Assembly (NCBI GenBank): GCA_963823755.1
Contig: CAWGMP010000011.1
Coordinates: forward strand, 147,479-211,478
DNA: 64,000 nucleotides
Direction: 5' to 3'
Origin: GCA-003244245 sp963823755
GTDB taxonomy: Bacteria; Actinomycetota; Actinomycetes; Mycobacteriales; Pseudonocardiaceae
The notes beneath the pieces were generated by a model. That model was given only the letters and a program-made list of their open reading frames with translations, was not told the DNA's origin and searched no databases. This document shows, piece after piece, positions 44,042-52,847 of this stretch (position 1 is its first letter; each line of letters starts with the position of its first letter). Made by a program: the position numbers and the translations under genes.

Positions 44042-44304
44042 GCTGGTCCGTGCCCCGTCACCGGGCAGGAGGCAGGCACCGGCGCGGTGCCACGCACCCA
44101 CCGATGCCCAGCGGGCATCAGCATCGCCCGATTCGGATCGTGGACGCTCGGACGAGCATGGAGCACCTGGTCACCGATGAGTCCGTGGTGGCGCATCGTC
44201 ACGCGGGTCGGTATCTGGCGGTGTGCGGTGCGCAGGTGCTGGCGGCGAGCTTGACTGCGCCGCAACGGTCGCGGTGCCCGGTGTGCACGCGGGGTGTCCG
44301 GTGA
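44026..44304 (+). CDS. Small protein with C-terminal CxxC, cassette gene 3
   Basis: The confident coding part is from about residue 27: MPSGHQHRPIRIVDARTSME, HLVTDESVVAHRHAGRYLAV and CGAQVLAASLTAPQRSRCPV with a CPVC end. Three cysteines, two as CxxC, suggest metal binding. The true start may be ATG 44104 instead of GTG 44026. Its stop overlaps the next gene (GTGA). Confidence 0.6.
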   Translation: MASSVSWSVPRHRAGGRHRRGATHPPMPSGHQHRPIRIVDARTSMEHLVTDESVVAHRHAGRYLAVCGAQVLAASLTAPQRSRCPVCTRGVR

Positions 44305-44522
44305 CCGACGACGCCGACAAGTCCCACCGGTTCGCCCTCACCGGCAAGGACCCCGAAGGCCGCAACCGCACGATCATCTTGTGGCGGGAGGTGGACCTGA
44401 TCGGCGGCCACGTGGTGCGCCGGGTGGTGGTCACGCTCGACGCCACGATGACCACCGCGACCGTGCTCACCTGCGCCCAGGCCGTCGAGGTGGGACAAGC
44501 GATCCTGGACGCTGCCCGGTGA
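44301..44522 (+). CDS. Small protein, cassette gene 4 (unrecognised)
   Basis: A 73-residue product: RFALTGKDPEGRNRTIILWR, EVDLIGGHVVRRVVVTLDAT and a helical end AQAVEVGQAILDAAR. Predicts a compact beta-beta-alpha protein. GTGA overlaps at both ends couple it to its neighbours. Confidence 0.65.
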   Translation: MTDDADKSHRFALTGKDPEGRNRTIILWREVDLIGGHVVRRVVVTLDATMTTATVLTCAQAVEVGQAILDAAR

Positions 44523-44905
44523 ACGCCCCAACGACCGGGCACGGCCCGTCCACGGTGAGCGTGCGGCTGACGAGCTGCCCAGGGTGCGGCCAGATCGAGG
44601 GCGTCGAGCAGACCAGCTCCACACCCCGCGTAGCCGCGTGGAAGTGCACCCGGTGCGAAATGGCCTGGGCGATCTCGCCGGTCAACAACGGCCAGCGGCC
44701 CGCCTACTTCGAGTTGCTCGCTGCGACCGTGGAGCAGCTTGGCGCGACACAGTCGGTGCTGCGGCAGGTGATCACGCTGGCCGACGACGCGGCCGCACTC
44801 TCGGATCAAGAGCTGCGAGACCGGCTGCTGGCGCTGGCCGACCGGGCCAGGTTGGCCCAGTACCCCAGCGTTCAGGACCCCGGAGGGGTCACGGTGCCCC
44901 GTTAG
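44519..44905 (+). CDS. Zinc-ribbon plus helical protein, cassette gene 5
   Basis: A 128-residue product with a two-CxxC zinc ribbon (LTSCPGCGQIEGV then WKCTRCEMAW) followed by a helical domain (ELLAATVEQLGATQSVLRQV, DQELRDRLLALADRARLAQY). Starts at GTG 44519 overlapping the previous stop. Last gene of the coupled series. Function unknown; the ribbon suggests nucleic-acid or protein binding. Confidence 0.68.
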   Translation: MNAPTTGHGPSTVSVRLTSCPGCGQIEGVEQTSSTPRVAAWKCTRCEMAWAISPVNNGQRPAYFELLAATVEQLGATQSVLRQVITLADDAAALSDQELRDRLLALADRARLAQYPSVQDPGGVTVPR

Positions 44906-45199
44906 ACCCCGGCTGGCCGCCGGTTGAGCGAGTGCGCCCCCGAGCACTCCCGGGCTCCCGGCGGCCAGCCGGTTCCACAACGTCACCACTACCCACCGTT
45001 CCCTAGGAGGGCGCTGAAGAAGCCGGTTCGTGGGCTCGGTGGTGGCCCGGCCGGACTGCGCGCGGTACCCGGGGAATTGGTGGTGGGTGGTCGCGGCCGG
45101 GCCGAGCACGGCAGGTATGGGGCGGGAGCGCCCGCGGTTGGGCTGCCCGGAGTACTCGGTGGGCCCTCCTTTCGGTGGTCCTGGGCGCCCTGGGGCCGG

Positions 45200-45778
45200 T
45201 CAGGTGGCCAGGACCCAGGTTCGGTCGACGCGGGTGAGACCGCGGCCGAGGAGGTTGCGCAGGTTCAGCGCGGCGGTGCGGCACTTGAGCCAGGCGTTGT
45301 TCTTGGTAGTGCCGCGGTAGCGCAGCTTGATCCGCCGCCCGCTGTGGGTGGCGACCTGGGAGACGGTGCGTTCGGTGTTGGGCCGGTAGGTTCGGTAGTC
45401 CTCGCGCAGGGCGGGGTCAGCCGCCCAGTCCGCCCAGTCCGCGCGGGCCGCGCGCAGTAGGTCGTCGCGTTCGTGGCCGACCATCGTGCGTCCGCTCTGG
45501 GCTGTGGTGCACGCCGCGCGCAGCAGCGGGCAGTCGCGGCACAACGCACCGAAGGTCACTGTCCGGGTCGCTGACACCGGCCGGGTCTGACCGGCCGGGC
45601 AGGTGACCGTGCCGGCGCCCTCTGTATCGACGGTGAAGTCGTCGAGGGTGAATCCGCCGGCGACCGCCGGCTGCACCGGCTTGGGCTTGATCACCGCGCG
45701 GTGCCCGGCCCGCTCGATCTCACCACGCAGCTCACCCGTGCCATAGGCCGAGTCGCCGTACCAGGTCAGAGCCTCGTC
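45200..45778 (-). pseudogene. IS1182-family transposase, C-terminal fragment
   Basis: The minus frame gives YGDSAYGTGELRGEIERAGH, then FTLDDFTVDTEGAGTVTCPA, TFGALCRDCPLLRAACTTAQ and RTVSQVATHSGRRIKLRYRG with LNLRNLLGRGL at the end. This is the DDE C-half and DUF4372-type Cys segment of IS1182/IS1478 transposases. The N-half is absent; its right edge lies inside the multi-zinc-ribbon gene, whose 3-prime end it has replaced. Confidence 0.8.
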
Positions 45779-46982
45779 CTGGCCACGGCTCCCGGCCGCA
45801 TGGCAGGCCGGCTAGCTCGCGCAGGATCGCCGGTGCGGCGCTTTTGGTGAGCCAACTTTCCACGGTGCTGGGCCGTTGCGCCCCGGCGAGGGCTTGGTGC
45901 AGGGCTCGCAGTTCCGAGCGGATCTGGCCGGTCTCGTCGCCGAGGAGTTGGTGCAGGCGTCGGTTGACGGTGCAGCGGGCGCACCGGCCGGCGTGGAGGC
46001 GACCGGGTTGGCCGCAGTGGGGGCAGCTGTGCCAGAACTCAGCGTCTGGTCGGGTGCAGGTGGAGCACAGCGGCTCGTCGCGGGTGCCGCCTCGGACCGG
46101 TCGGACCTGCCCGCACCCGGCGCAGCAGCTCCAGCGTTGTTTGCAGGCACGACACCACGGTTTCCCGGTGGCTTTGGAGATCAGGCAGGGGGCGTTGCGT
46201 CCGCAGATGCTGCAGGTCAGCGTCTTCCAGGGCCGGCAGTTCTCGCAGAGCGGTCCACCAGGTGTCCGGACGGCGACCGGGCGGCGGCGTCCGCACTCGA
46301 GGCAGGTCTCCTGGTTGACCGGGTCGGTGATCAGGCAGTTGGGACACAACGGGCGGCCATGCTCGTCGCGGGTAGCGGCTTCTCTGATGGCGCCGCAGCG
46401 CGCGCAGGGCTGCGCCCGGGACTTGGCCACGCAGTTGCGGCACAGCCACCGCCCGTCAATCCGTCGGTGCAGGTGGATGTCCCGGTGGCAGCGGGGGCAG
46501 GGCGGGGCAACGATCGCCCGGGCGCCCGTGGTGTCGTGAAGCTGGTCGATCAACCGCAGCACCGATGCCAGCTGCGTCTGCGCGCCTGCTCCGGTGAGCA
46601 ACTCGGGCCGCTGCGCCAGAGCCCAGGCGAGCTGATAGCGCCGCCCCACTCGGGGCACCGCCGCGGCCACCGCGGCGATCACCACCTCCCGGGACAGCGT
46701 CGGATCGACGCCCGTCACGACCTCGATGATGACCTCGGTCGGGTCCTGACCCTCATCGGGTGGGCACTGCTTGCACCGCGGCTGGCCATCCCGGTCGCGG
46801 GAGTGCGTGACCCCGACCGCGCCGCAGACCGCACACGGCTCGCGCCGGTGACCGCAGCTGGCGCAGAACCAGTCCTGGTCGCGGCGTTGCAGGGTGCGCA
46901 GCGCCTTGCCGCACGTGGCGCAGACCGGTGGGGAGATCCTCATCGCGCCCACCTCGCGCAGCGCGATCAGCAGATCCCCCAC
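45779..46982 (-). pseudogene. Protein with about eight CxxC zinc ribbons, 3-prime end cut by IS1182
   Basis: At least fourteen CxxC motifs (for example CATCGKAL, FCASCGHRRE, CAVCGAVG, CPRCHRDIH, LCRNCVAK, CARCGAI, LCPNCLI, CLECGRRR, LCENCRPW, CSICGRN, CAGCGQVR, CPHCGQPGRLH) form paired zinc ribbons around a helical spacer (RYQLAWALAQRPELLTGAGA). It begins at GTG 46982, overlapping the end of the XRE gene upstream, so the two form an operon. The frame runs on to 45732 but sequence beyond about 45779 is IS1182 DNA. Ribbon arrays of this kind accompany recombinase-type mobile genes; role unknown. Confidence 0.6.
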
Positions 46983-47322
46983 GACTCGAGGTGCTGGGGA
47001 CCGGCCGTCGCGCAGCGGGCCCGTTTCGGGCGCAGGTCACCAACCCCGGCCTCGGCTCCACCGGAAGTCTTGGACCGGCTGGCTGGCTGGCCGCGATCGG
47101 TTCGATGAGCTGGTCCATCGTGGTGCCGAGGATGTCCAACAACGCCATCAGCACCTTCAGGCTCAGCCGCTCGGGCCGCTCGGCCACCAGCCGGTAGACC
47201 TGACTGGAGGACAGGTGGATGCCGCGCTCGGCGAGCGGTTCGATCAGGTCGGTGGTGGCGAACATCCCGCGGGCGGCCATGACCTGCCGCAGGTGCCACT
47301 GGTAGTCGAGTTTGCGGTTCAC
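46967..47322 (-). pseudogene. XRE/Cro-type regulator with a probable frameshift at a tandem CAGC repeat
   Basis: From 47322 the frame reads MNRKLDYQWHLRQVMAARGM, then LIEPLAERGIHLSSSQVYRL and LMALLDILGTTMDQLIEPI, a clear Cro/C1 helix-turn-helix of about 76 residues. Near 47085 there is a tandem CAGC repeat on the minus strand. After it the plausible continuation (GGAEAGVGDLRPKRAR) lies in a different frame that stops at 46967, just where the zinc-ribbon gene starts. The original frame stays open to 46753 but overlaps that gene. Either a repeat-slippage mutation or phase variation. Confidence 0.6.
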
Positions 47323-47380
47323 CTCACCACTCCTTCCCAGGCGGGTTCGGCTGCTCGAACGCCGGAGTCAGCGCCTTGCG

Positions 47381-47637
47381 CAGGCCGGAAAGCATCGAGC
47401 GCCCTGGCGTCTCTGGTGTCCTACCAGCTATGTTGTGAGGCCTCAGGCGGCTTCGGTGTCTGCACGTTGCTGTAGTTCGTGCCACGATTCGTGCCACGAC
47501 TGGTGTAGGTGCTGCCGCGGGTTGTGGCAGTACTTGTACTGCAAAGAGCGTGTTCCACTTCATCCGGGCGAGGATCTGGTTGGTGAACTGGCCCAACCCC
47601 GGGCAGTTGTGGGGTTCAAGTCCGAGGGGGGGACTTG
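47381..47637. repeat. Direct repeat copy 1 (about 257 bp)
   Basis: Matches 56151-56408 at a constant offset of 8770 with roughly nine of ten bases identical. On the minus strand both copies encode the same C-terminal string, YKYCH then HLHQSWHES, HELQQRADTEAA and stop, preceded in another frame by FTNQILARMKW. This looks like the end of a transposase of unknown family, so the repeat is probably a pair of IS relics. Confidence 0.8.
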
Positions 47638-47734
47638 GACCAAATGCCTATACGCACGCGTTGTTCGCCGACTTCGACCTCGCGGGGCAGAAGTGAGCAG
47701 TGCTGCGGATCGGACGGATCACGTCGGTGCCTGC

Positions 47735-47854
47735 GATTGTGCTATGATGCCGGCCGAGTAATTTTCCGATGAAACGCACTGATTTTTCCCGGCCCAGTTC
47801 CCGGGAAATTATCTCTTGTTCCTGCGCGCGCAACGGCTCAGCCCCACTCATCAA
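47735..47854 (-). pseudogene. IS30-family transposase, N-terminal fragment
   Basis: PLRAQEQEIISRELGREKSV then RFIGKLLGRHHSTIA is the N-terminal helix-turn-helix of IS30 transposases. Sequence after STIA is unrelated, so the fragment is truncated. Confidence 0.7.
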
Positions 47855-48054
47855 CTATCCCCCAGTAGGTCCCCCGGAAAGTGGGGTATCGTGGCAGGAT
47901 CAAGATCCGGTATAGTAATTACCTGTCGCTACGACCGTTTGAGCCCAAGGAGGGTTAGTGAAGTAAATTCATAGCACGTGGGTCACTTGATGCCCACCGG
48001 CTCAGTGGTTATCGCGCTCGGTGGTGGGGGTCCTCATCTTTCCGGGAGGTAGGT

Positions 48055-49266
48055 GTGGTGGTGTCCGTGTCCGAGGTCATTATCAGGAATTTGAGTAGCG
48101 GTAAGGTTCTTGAGGTGACCGGGGCGGGGGAAAGGGCCAGGGTTGGTCAGTGTTCGGGTGATGACGGTGACGATGTTGCTCGACGGTGGCGGTTGATCCC
48201 GGTGGTGGGGGTCAGGCATCAGTATCAGATACAGAGCGTGGCAACTGGTATGGTGTTGGAGGTCGCTGGGGAGTCATGCGAGGATAAAGCTGGGGTGCTT
48301 TTGTGGTGGGATAATGGTGGTGTTCATCAGCGGTGGCGGCTGGTTCCGGTGGGCGAGGGCGGGCATGAGTATGCCATTGTGAATGTGCACAGTGGTAAGG
48401 CCCTTGATCTGTGGGATGGGTCCTGGTGTGATGATGCTTCGATTGTTCAGGTCGGGTACTGGCATGGGATGCAGCAGCGGTGGGTGTTGACCGCGTGTGA
48501 TGCTGGCCCGGTGTCGCGGGCGGTTGTGACGATCGTACGCAATGAGAGTGTCTTCTTGCCGATCTGGTTGCGCTATTACCGCCAGTTCTTCTCGGCGGAC
48601 GACGTGTATGTTCTTGATCATCAAAGTACGGATGGGTCCATCGAGGGTCATGGTTTCGTACGGGTCCCGGTGTCGTGCCCAGAGTATGGGGCTGGTTGGC
48701 AGCGAGACGTCATCCAAGGCTATCAACACGAGTTGGTTGGTCGCTACGATGTAGTGTTGTACACGGACGTTGATGAGATCGTCGCGCCCGATCCCCGCCT
48801 TGGTGATCTCGGGTCGTACATCGATCGTTTCGATGAGGATTTTGTCACTTGTCAAGGGTATGAAGTTCTTCACCGTAAAGACCACGAACCGCCGTTCGAC
48901 TCCACCAGGCCCGTCCTGGGGCAACGCTTCACGTGGTACGCCAACCCATCATACTCTAAACCTTTATTGGCACGGGTGCCTATGCTGTGGCACGGCGGGT
49001 TTCACGAACGCGTCGATGGCAGGACAAACAACGACCCGCACCTGTACCTCATTCATCTTCACCGCATGGACTACGACATCTGTCTCGCCCGCCACCACGA
49101 CCGTGTTCGTTTTCCGCTCGCGCGGAGAGACCGCGACCAGGGGTGGGGTTATCAAAACCAGATCACCGATCCAGCCACGTTCTCGTCCTGGTTTTTCCAC
49201 GACAGCTGCGGTCCCTCGCCTATCTGTCCGCAGCCCATCCCGCCGTGGTGGCGCGACTTGGTGTAA
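48055..49266 (+). CDS. Ricin-type beta-trefoil lectin fused to a GT-A glycosyltransferase
   Basis: A 403-residue protein. Residues about 5-148 form a ricin-type trefoil with three lobes ending RRWRLIPV, HQRWRLVPV and QQRWVLTA (the QxW motif) and repeated (N/S)..SGK.L.(V/L) starts. From about 155 a GT2/Glyco_tranf_2_4 domain follows: RAVVTIVRNESVFLPIWLRY, VYVLDHQSTDGSIE and the metal-binding DxD in LYTDVDEIVAPDP (about 238). There is no signal peptide or membrane helix. It could bind one glycan and extend another in the cytoplasm, or be an exported effector. Codons end in T and G more than elsewhere, suggesting transfer. Start lies in a GTG-GTG pair behind GGGAGG. Confidence 0.8.
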   Translation: MVVSVSEVIIRNLSSGKVLEVTGAGERARVGQCSGDDGDDVARRWRLIPVVGVRHQYQIQSVATGMVLEVAGESCEDKAGVLLWWDNGGVHQRWRLVPVGEGGHEYAIVNVHSGKALDLWDGSWCDDASIVQVGYWHGMQQRWVLTACDAGPVSRAVVTIVRNESVFLPIWLRYYRQFFSADDVYVLDHQSTDGSIEGHGFVRVPVSCPEYGAGWQRDVIQGYQHELVGRYDVVLYTDVDEIVAPDPRLGDLGSYIDRFDEDFVTCQGYEVLHRKDHEPPFDSTRPVLGQRFTWYANPSYSKPLLARVPMLWHGGFHERVDGRTNNDPHLYLIHLHRMDYDICLARHHDRVRFPLARRDRDQGWGYQNQITDPATFSSWFFHDSCGPSPICPQPIPPWWRDLV

Positions 49267-49403
49267 AGGATGGCCAGACCCTGGCTCGCGGGGCCGAGCC
49301 GGATCGCTGCGCCGCCGGTGGAGGCACGGGAGGGGACGCGCTCCTCTGGTAGGCCCTGATCGCGTGGAGATAGCCGGGTGGCACCAGGGTGTTCGGCTCC
49401 GTG

Positions 49404-50720
49404 TCAGCGAGGCCGACCCGTCCGCTGGTTTTGCGCGGTGGCTCCGCGGGTGTGACGGCCCTGGCGGCGCGCCGCCAGGGCCGTCACACCCGCGACCGCC
49501 ATGGCGGTCAGTGCGGCCTTGCGGTGGGGTGTCATGGGGGTCAGGGTGGGCTTACGTCCGTGCCGACCGGTCCAGGCTGTCAGGTGACGGCCCAGCACCC
49601 ATTCCTGAACCAGCCACCACGTCGTGACCGGACCGGTGAGGGTCTGGAGGAGGAACCAACCCGGAAGACACCGCAGGGTGGTCCGGACCCCGAGTTGGTT
49701 GATGGCCACCCCGATACTCGCCGCCGAGATCAGGATCCACAACCGGCCCCACCACCGCCAGCACGCACTCACCCCGTAGCGGGCAACGAAGGGAAGGAAC
49801 GTGAGCGTGGCCAGTCCCCCCACCAGGGCATCCCCCGCCAGGGAGACCACCACCAAAAACGAGGCGACATCCACCAGCGGGGCCTGGTGGGCGACCATGC
49901 ATTGGGCGAACCCCGCCGTCCACCGGTGCATCTGGCCTATCAGTTCTCGAAACGAGGTCGGTTCTTGGGTGTAGACCACCGCCTCGGGGGTGAACGCGAC
50001 CGGGTATCCCTGCCGGTGCAACGCCCAGGTGAGATTGAAATCCTCCGTCACGCTATCATCGGGGAAACCACCCATCATGGCCAGCACATCAGTACGGTGA
50101 CAGTTGGCCATGCCATTTAACACCAACTGGCGCCCCAAGGTGTCTTGAATCTTTTTGGTCCACCCGTTGGACAGTGCGTGATACAGCGTGCGGTACTGAC
50201 TGTAGATCGTGGTGTGGTCTTTAGGTAACACCGCAGCGCAGGTCCCGGCGTGCCCCGCGCGTATCGTGGCCACCATATGAGCCACCGCGGTCACGTCAAG
50301 AGTGTTGTCCCCATCTAAGGCCACGACCAGGTCAGTGGCCACATGCGGTAACGCCAGGTTTTGCGCGGCCGCCTTGGATCCCCCGTGTCCCTCGATCACC
50401 GTGACGCCTGCGGCCCGGGCGAGAGCTGCGGTCGCGTCAGTGCAGTTATCGGCGACCACGATCACCTGAGCTATCGGGTAGGTCTGGCGCAGACACGAGC
50501 GGATGGTCTCCTCAATCGTGGCCGCCTCATTATGAGCGGGCACTACCACTGCCACCGTCACCGGACCGGACTCCAGCGCACTCGAAAGCTGGGTGTGTGC
50601 GACCAGATGAGGCGGGCGCCGTTCCAGCTTCCGTGCCTGCATCGTCTGCATACCCTTGACGGCCAAACCCACCGCAGTCACCACCGCCAAACCAACACCG
50701 GTACAGGTCAACCCAGACAT
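49404..50720 (-). CDS. Processive GT2 membrane glycosyltransferase
   Basis: A 438-residue polysaccharide-synthase-like enzyme. An N-terminal helix (GVGLAVVTAVGLAVKGM) precedes the GT-A domain: VAVVVPAHNEAATIEETIRS, VVALDGDNTLD (DxD), DSVTEDFNLTWALHRQGYPV (TED) and IGQMHRWTAGF (QxxRW), all features of processive beta-glycosyltransferases such as cellulose or poly-GlcNAc synthases. Three to four C-terminal membrane helices follow (FLVVVSLAGDALVGGLATLT, FLPFVARYG, LWILISAASIGVAIN). ATG 50720 with GAGGGGG upstream is preferred over a GTG at 50753. It is convergent with the lectin-GT fusion. Confidence 0.85.
   Translation of the reverse strand: MSGLTCTGVGLAVVTAVGLAVKGMQTMQARKLERRPPHLVAHTQLSSALESGPVTVAVVVPAHNEAATIEETIRSCLRQTYPIAQVIVVADNCTDATAALARAAGVTVIEGHGGSKAAAQNLALPHVATDLVVALDGDNTLDVTAVAHMVATIRAGHAGTCAAVLPKDHTTIYSQYRTLYHALSNGWTKKIQDTLGRQLVLNGMANCHRTDVLAMMGGFPDDSVTEDFNLTWALHRQGYPVAFTPEAVVYTQEPTSFRELIGQMHRWTAGFAQCMVAHQAPLVDVASFLVVVSLAGDALVGGLATLTFLPFVARYGVSACWRWWGRLWILISAASIGVAINQLGVRTTLRCLPGWFLLQTLTGPVTTWWLVQEWVLGRHLTAWTGRHGRKPTLTPMTPHRKAALTAMAVAGVTALAARRQGRHTRGATAQNQRTGRPR
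49445..49494. terminator. Perfect 50-bp palindrome at a convergent gene junction
   Basis: Bases 49445-49469 are exactly complementary to 49470-49494 with no spacer. The left half begins CGCGGGTGTGACGGCC. The palindrome forms the last codons of the GT2 gene (VAGVTALAARRQGRHTR) and follows the lectin-glycosyltransferase gene by 180 bp, so it can serve as bidirectional terminator. A spacer-free palindrome of this size is unusual and prone to cruciform extrusion. Confidence 0.8.
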
Positions 50721-51044
50721 ACCCCACAGCCCCCTCGACAGGCCCGACCACACCGTCAGACAGCACCATATGCACCATTGCAGTTATACAAACTCACCAG
50801 AACTTATTTGAGCTGAACTTATTGAGCTGGGGTTGCGCATCAAATCATTGAAGGGTCACGACTGTGCGAGTGGCGGCGCGGTGCGCTCATGAAAACCCCA
50901 CCAGGGATTGAGTCGCCCCTCGACGAGAAACAGAAAAATCCTGGTCGAGACATCTTTGTTAGGGATCAGATAGTAGCCGGAATGGAACAACAAATCCACC
51001 AAAGTTGGCGTCGTCACAAGTCGCAAGCTCCATAATCCATCCAA

Positions 51045-51394
51045 GTGGGTAACTTATTTTCAATCCGGCTGCGTAGTGTCTCCGCAAGAACCTAGGAGAA
51101 AAGGGAAATTCTGATGACTTCATACAGGCCAACTGAGAGTGCCAGGCTATAATCGCTCACGTCGATAGTCTTACCCCCGGTCTATGACGTGACCCCTTGT
51201 CTCTGGCCACACCATCGCCCTCACCGACCGTACCCACTGATAATTTTGACGAGTCCTAATCAGTTAACAGTGACCACCGTGAACTGGCAGGACACATCCA
51301 TGGTACTTTTGGCCGTCTCGATGTGGGTGCCGCATGTGATCCGACTGAGGTACTCGTGAGGATTGGGTTCACCTCCTCGAGGAACCTTAAGTAA
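51045..51394 (-). pseudogene. Remnant of a fascin-like trefoil gene, mostly deleted
   Basis: On the minus strand the sequence downstream of the lectin stop contains YLSRI-like and FTVVTVN codons ending in TGA at about 51270, corresponding to the last ~30 residues of the fascin-like gene in the right arm. The rest of that gene is deleted here. The remaining bases to 50856 match the right arm but have no convincing ORF. Confidence 0.55.
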
Positions 51395-52372
51395 TTACTC
51401 GATTCCGAAGAAGACACCGTCTACAAGGTTTCCTGAATTCGGCTGTCCGCCGATGGAGCGAAGGGCGAACCTGGTAATCGTTTGACCGGCCGGGATCGTG
51501 TAGGTGCCCTCGTAGCGTGTCCATTTCGTGTTGTCGTCGGTCAGTTTCTGCTGCTCGACGACCGCTCCCGGGGCGCCGATGTCCACCGCCATGGTATCCG
51601 TGCCCTTGACGCCGCGGTGCCACAGTCCCCAGGACAGCGTCGTACCCGGGGTCGTCTCCACGTCCTGATAGAGAGTAGACACCATGTTCGCGTTCAGTTC
51701 GGCAAACTGCTCGCCGCCCTCGGCAGAGGTCATGCCAAGATAAACCCCGGATTTCCAGATTTCGATTTGATGGTCGGTGGCGGTGGTCAGCCAGCCTGGG
51801 ACATGCTTCGGCTGCTGGGTTTGAGAGGCGTCGGGGAAAACCTCCCAGCCGATGCTAGCCGTGACGGTTGGTTGCGCGAAGTCGCCATTGACCAGCGCGA
51901 CCTTGCGGAGTACGGGGATCAGCTGCCACTGCTGACGCCCGTCGGGGGCGTTCCAGGACGCGTACTGTTTGACCGGTGCCGGAGCCTCCGTCTGCCCACC
52001 TACGTCATCAAGGACAAGGCCGCTGTTCCGGTTCTCGATCGTGTATACGTCTTGTTTTCCGGTCACCGGGATGAGTTTCCATTGGCGGTGGAGTGGGCCA
52101 TCGTCATAGGGTCGCTGGACAATTTCCGCCCCAGCTTCCGTGCTGTAGCCGACGACTTCCAGGCTCATGGTGCTGTGCACGTTCTCAATGTTGTAGAAGC
52201 CTTCGTTGCCCGTGCCCGCTGTCTTCACTCGCCACCGCTGATGATCCCCGCCGGTATCCGTGTACTGCTCAATCCGAGTCCCCTCGGTCGTCGCTTCACC
52301 CTCGACTTCCAAGACCAGCTGACTGTGCTCATTAACAATTTTAATTGTTTCGCCCACCGGTATTGCCACCAC
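51395..52372 (-). CDS. Ricin-trefoil lectin with C-terminal beta-sandwich (intact copy)
   Basis: A 325-residue protein. Residues 1-165 are a ricin-type trefoil (KIVNEHSQLVLEVEGEATTE; DHQRWRVK, HRQWKLIPV and RQQWQLIPV give the QxW motif in each lobe; NRNSGLVLDDVGG). Residues 168-325 are a carbohydrate-binding-like beta-sandwich (VNGDFAQPTVTA, VPGWLTTATDHQIEIWKSG, TLYQDVETTPGTTLSWGLWH, GNLVDGVFF). There is no signal peptide. GTG starts at 52372 and 52369 follow AGGAGATA. A second copy at 58.8-61.3 kb, in opposite orientation, is about as similar as recent paralogues. The ligand is unknown; carbohydrate recognition is expected. Confidence 0.85.
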   Translation of the reverse strand: MVAIPVGETIKIVNEHSQLVLEVEGEATTEGTRIEQYTDTGGDHQRWRVKTAGTGNEGFYNIENVHSTMSLEVVGYSTEAGAEIVQRPYDDGPLHRQWKLIPVTGKQDVYTIENRNSGLVLDDVGGQTEAPAPVKQYASWNAPDGRQQWQLIPVLRKVALVNGDFAQPTVTASIGWEVFPDASQTQQPKHVPGWLTTATDHQIEIWKSGVYLGMTSAEGGEQFAELNANMVSTLYQDVETTPGTTLSWGLWHRGVKGTDTMAVDIGAPGAVVEQQKLTDDNTKWTRYEGTYTIPAGQTITRFALRSIGGQPNSGNLVDGVFFGIE

Positions 52373-52699
52373 TATCTCCTCACTGAGACTCGCACTCCGA
52401 CGTAACGCTAGTCGCCACCAGTATAACTTATTTCTACACCTTCAAATTCCTTGTCCAATTTCGCCCCCAGCGTCTTACTTTGGTTGTTAAGTGCACTTCG
52501 GCACCCCAAGTAGCCCCCAATGATCAACCCGCTTAGATCCCCACGTTCGTAATGGTACCACGTGGTCGCAAGTGTAAACATTCAGACCGGGCTTTGAGCT
52601 GTGGTTTTGGTGGGTGAGGGCATGGCAGCGGGCCCGCTCGGGATGTGGGTGGCGGGCGATGGTGCCATGGTGAGTGCGGGTCACGGAAGTAGACTGGCG

Positions 52700-52845
52700 G
52701 GCTGGTACAGACGATGAACTCGGCGTGGCGGACCATTTCTTTGCCTTGATCCCAGGTTAAGCTTGGCGCAGGAACTCGGGAAGTGTTTCCATTTTCTAGG
52801 CCAGGAGCGCGGCGACGCGTTCGGCGCAGCGGTCGTAGGGATTTT
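52700..52845 (-). pseudogene. IS30-family transposase, C-terminal scraps
   Basis: SLTWDQGKEMVRHAEFIVCT then PVYFRDPHSPW on the minus strand is the catalytic-domain signature of IS30 transposases (LTWDQG.EM..H, CDPHSPWQRG). The preceding fragment reads NPYDRCAERVAALLA. Both neighbouring parts are lost, and the ISL3 copy at 52848 abuts it. Confidence 0.7.
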
Positions 52846-52847
52846 TC

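Larger units (their letters stand above)
50856..52372 (-). repeat. Left arm of a large inverted duplication
   Basis: Reading this segment on the minus strand reproduces the right arm at 58833-62200: the whole lectin gene, about 55 bp after its stop (ATTACTTAAGGTT..TCGAGG), part of the fascin-like sequence (TACCTCAGTCGGATCA) and about 430 bp ending in TTGGTGGATTTGTTGTTCC and beyond. The left arm lacks about 380 bp of the fascin-like part and has no ISL3 insert. Confidence 0.85.
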
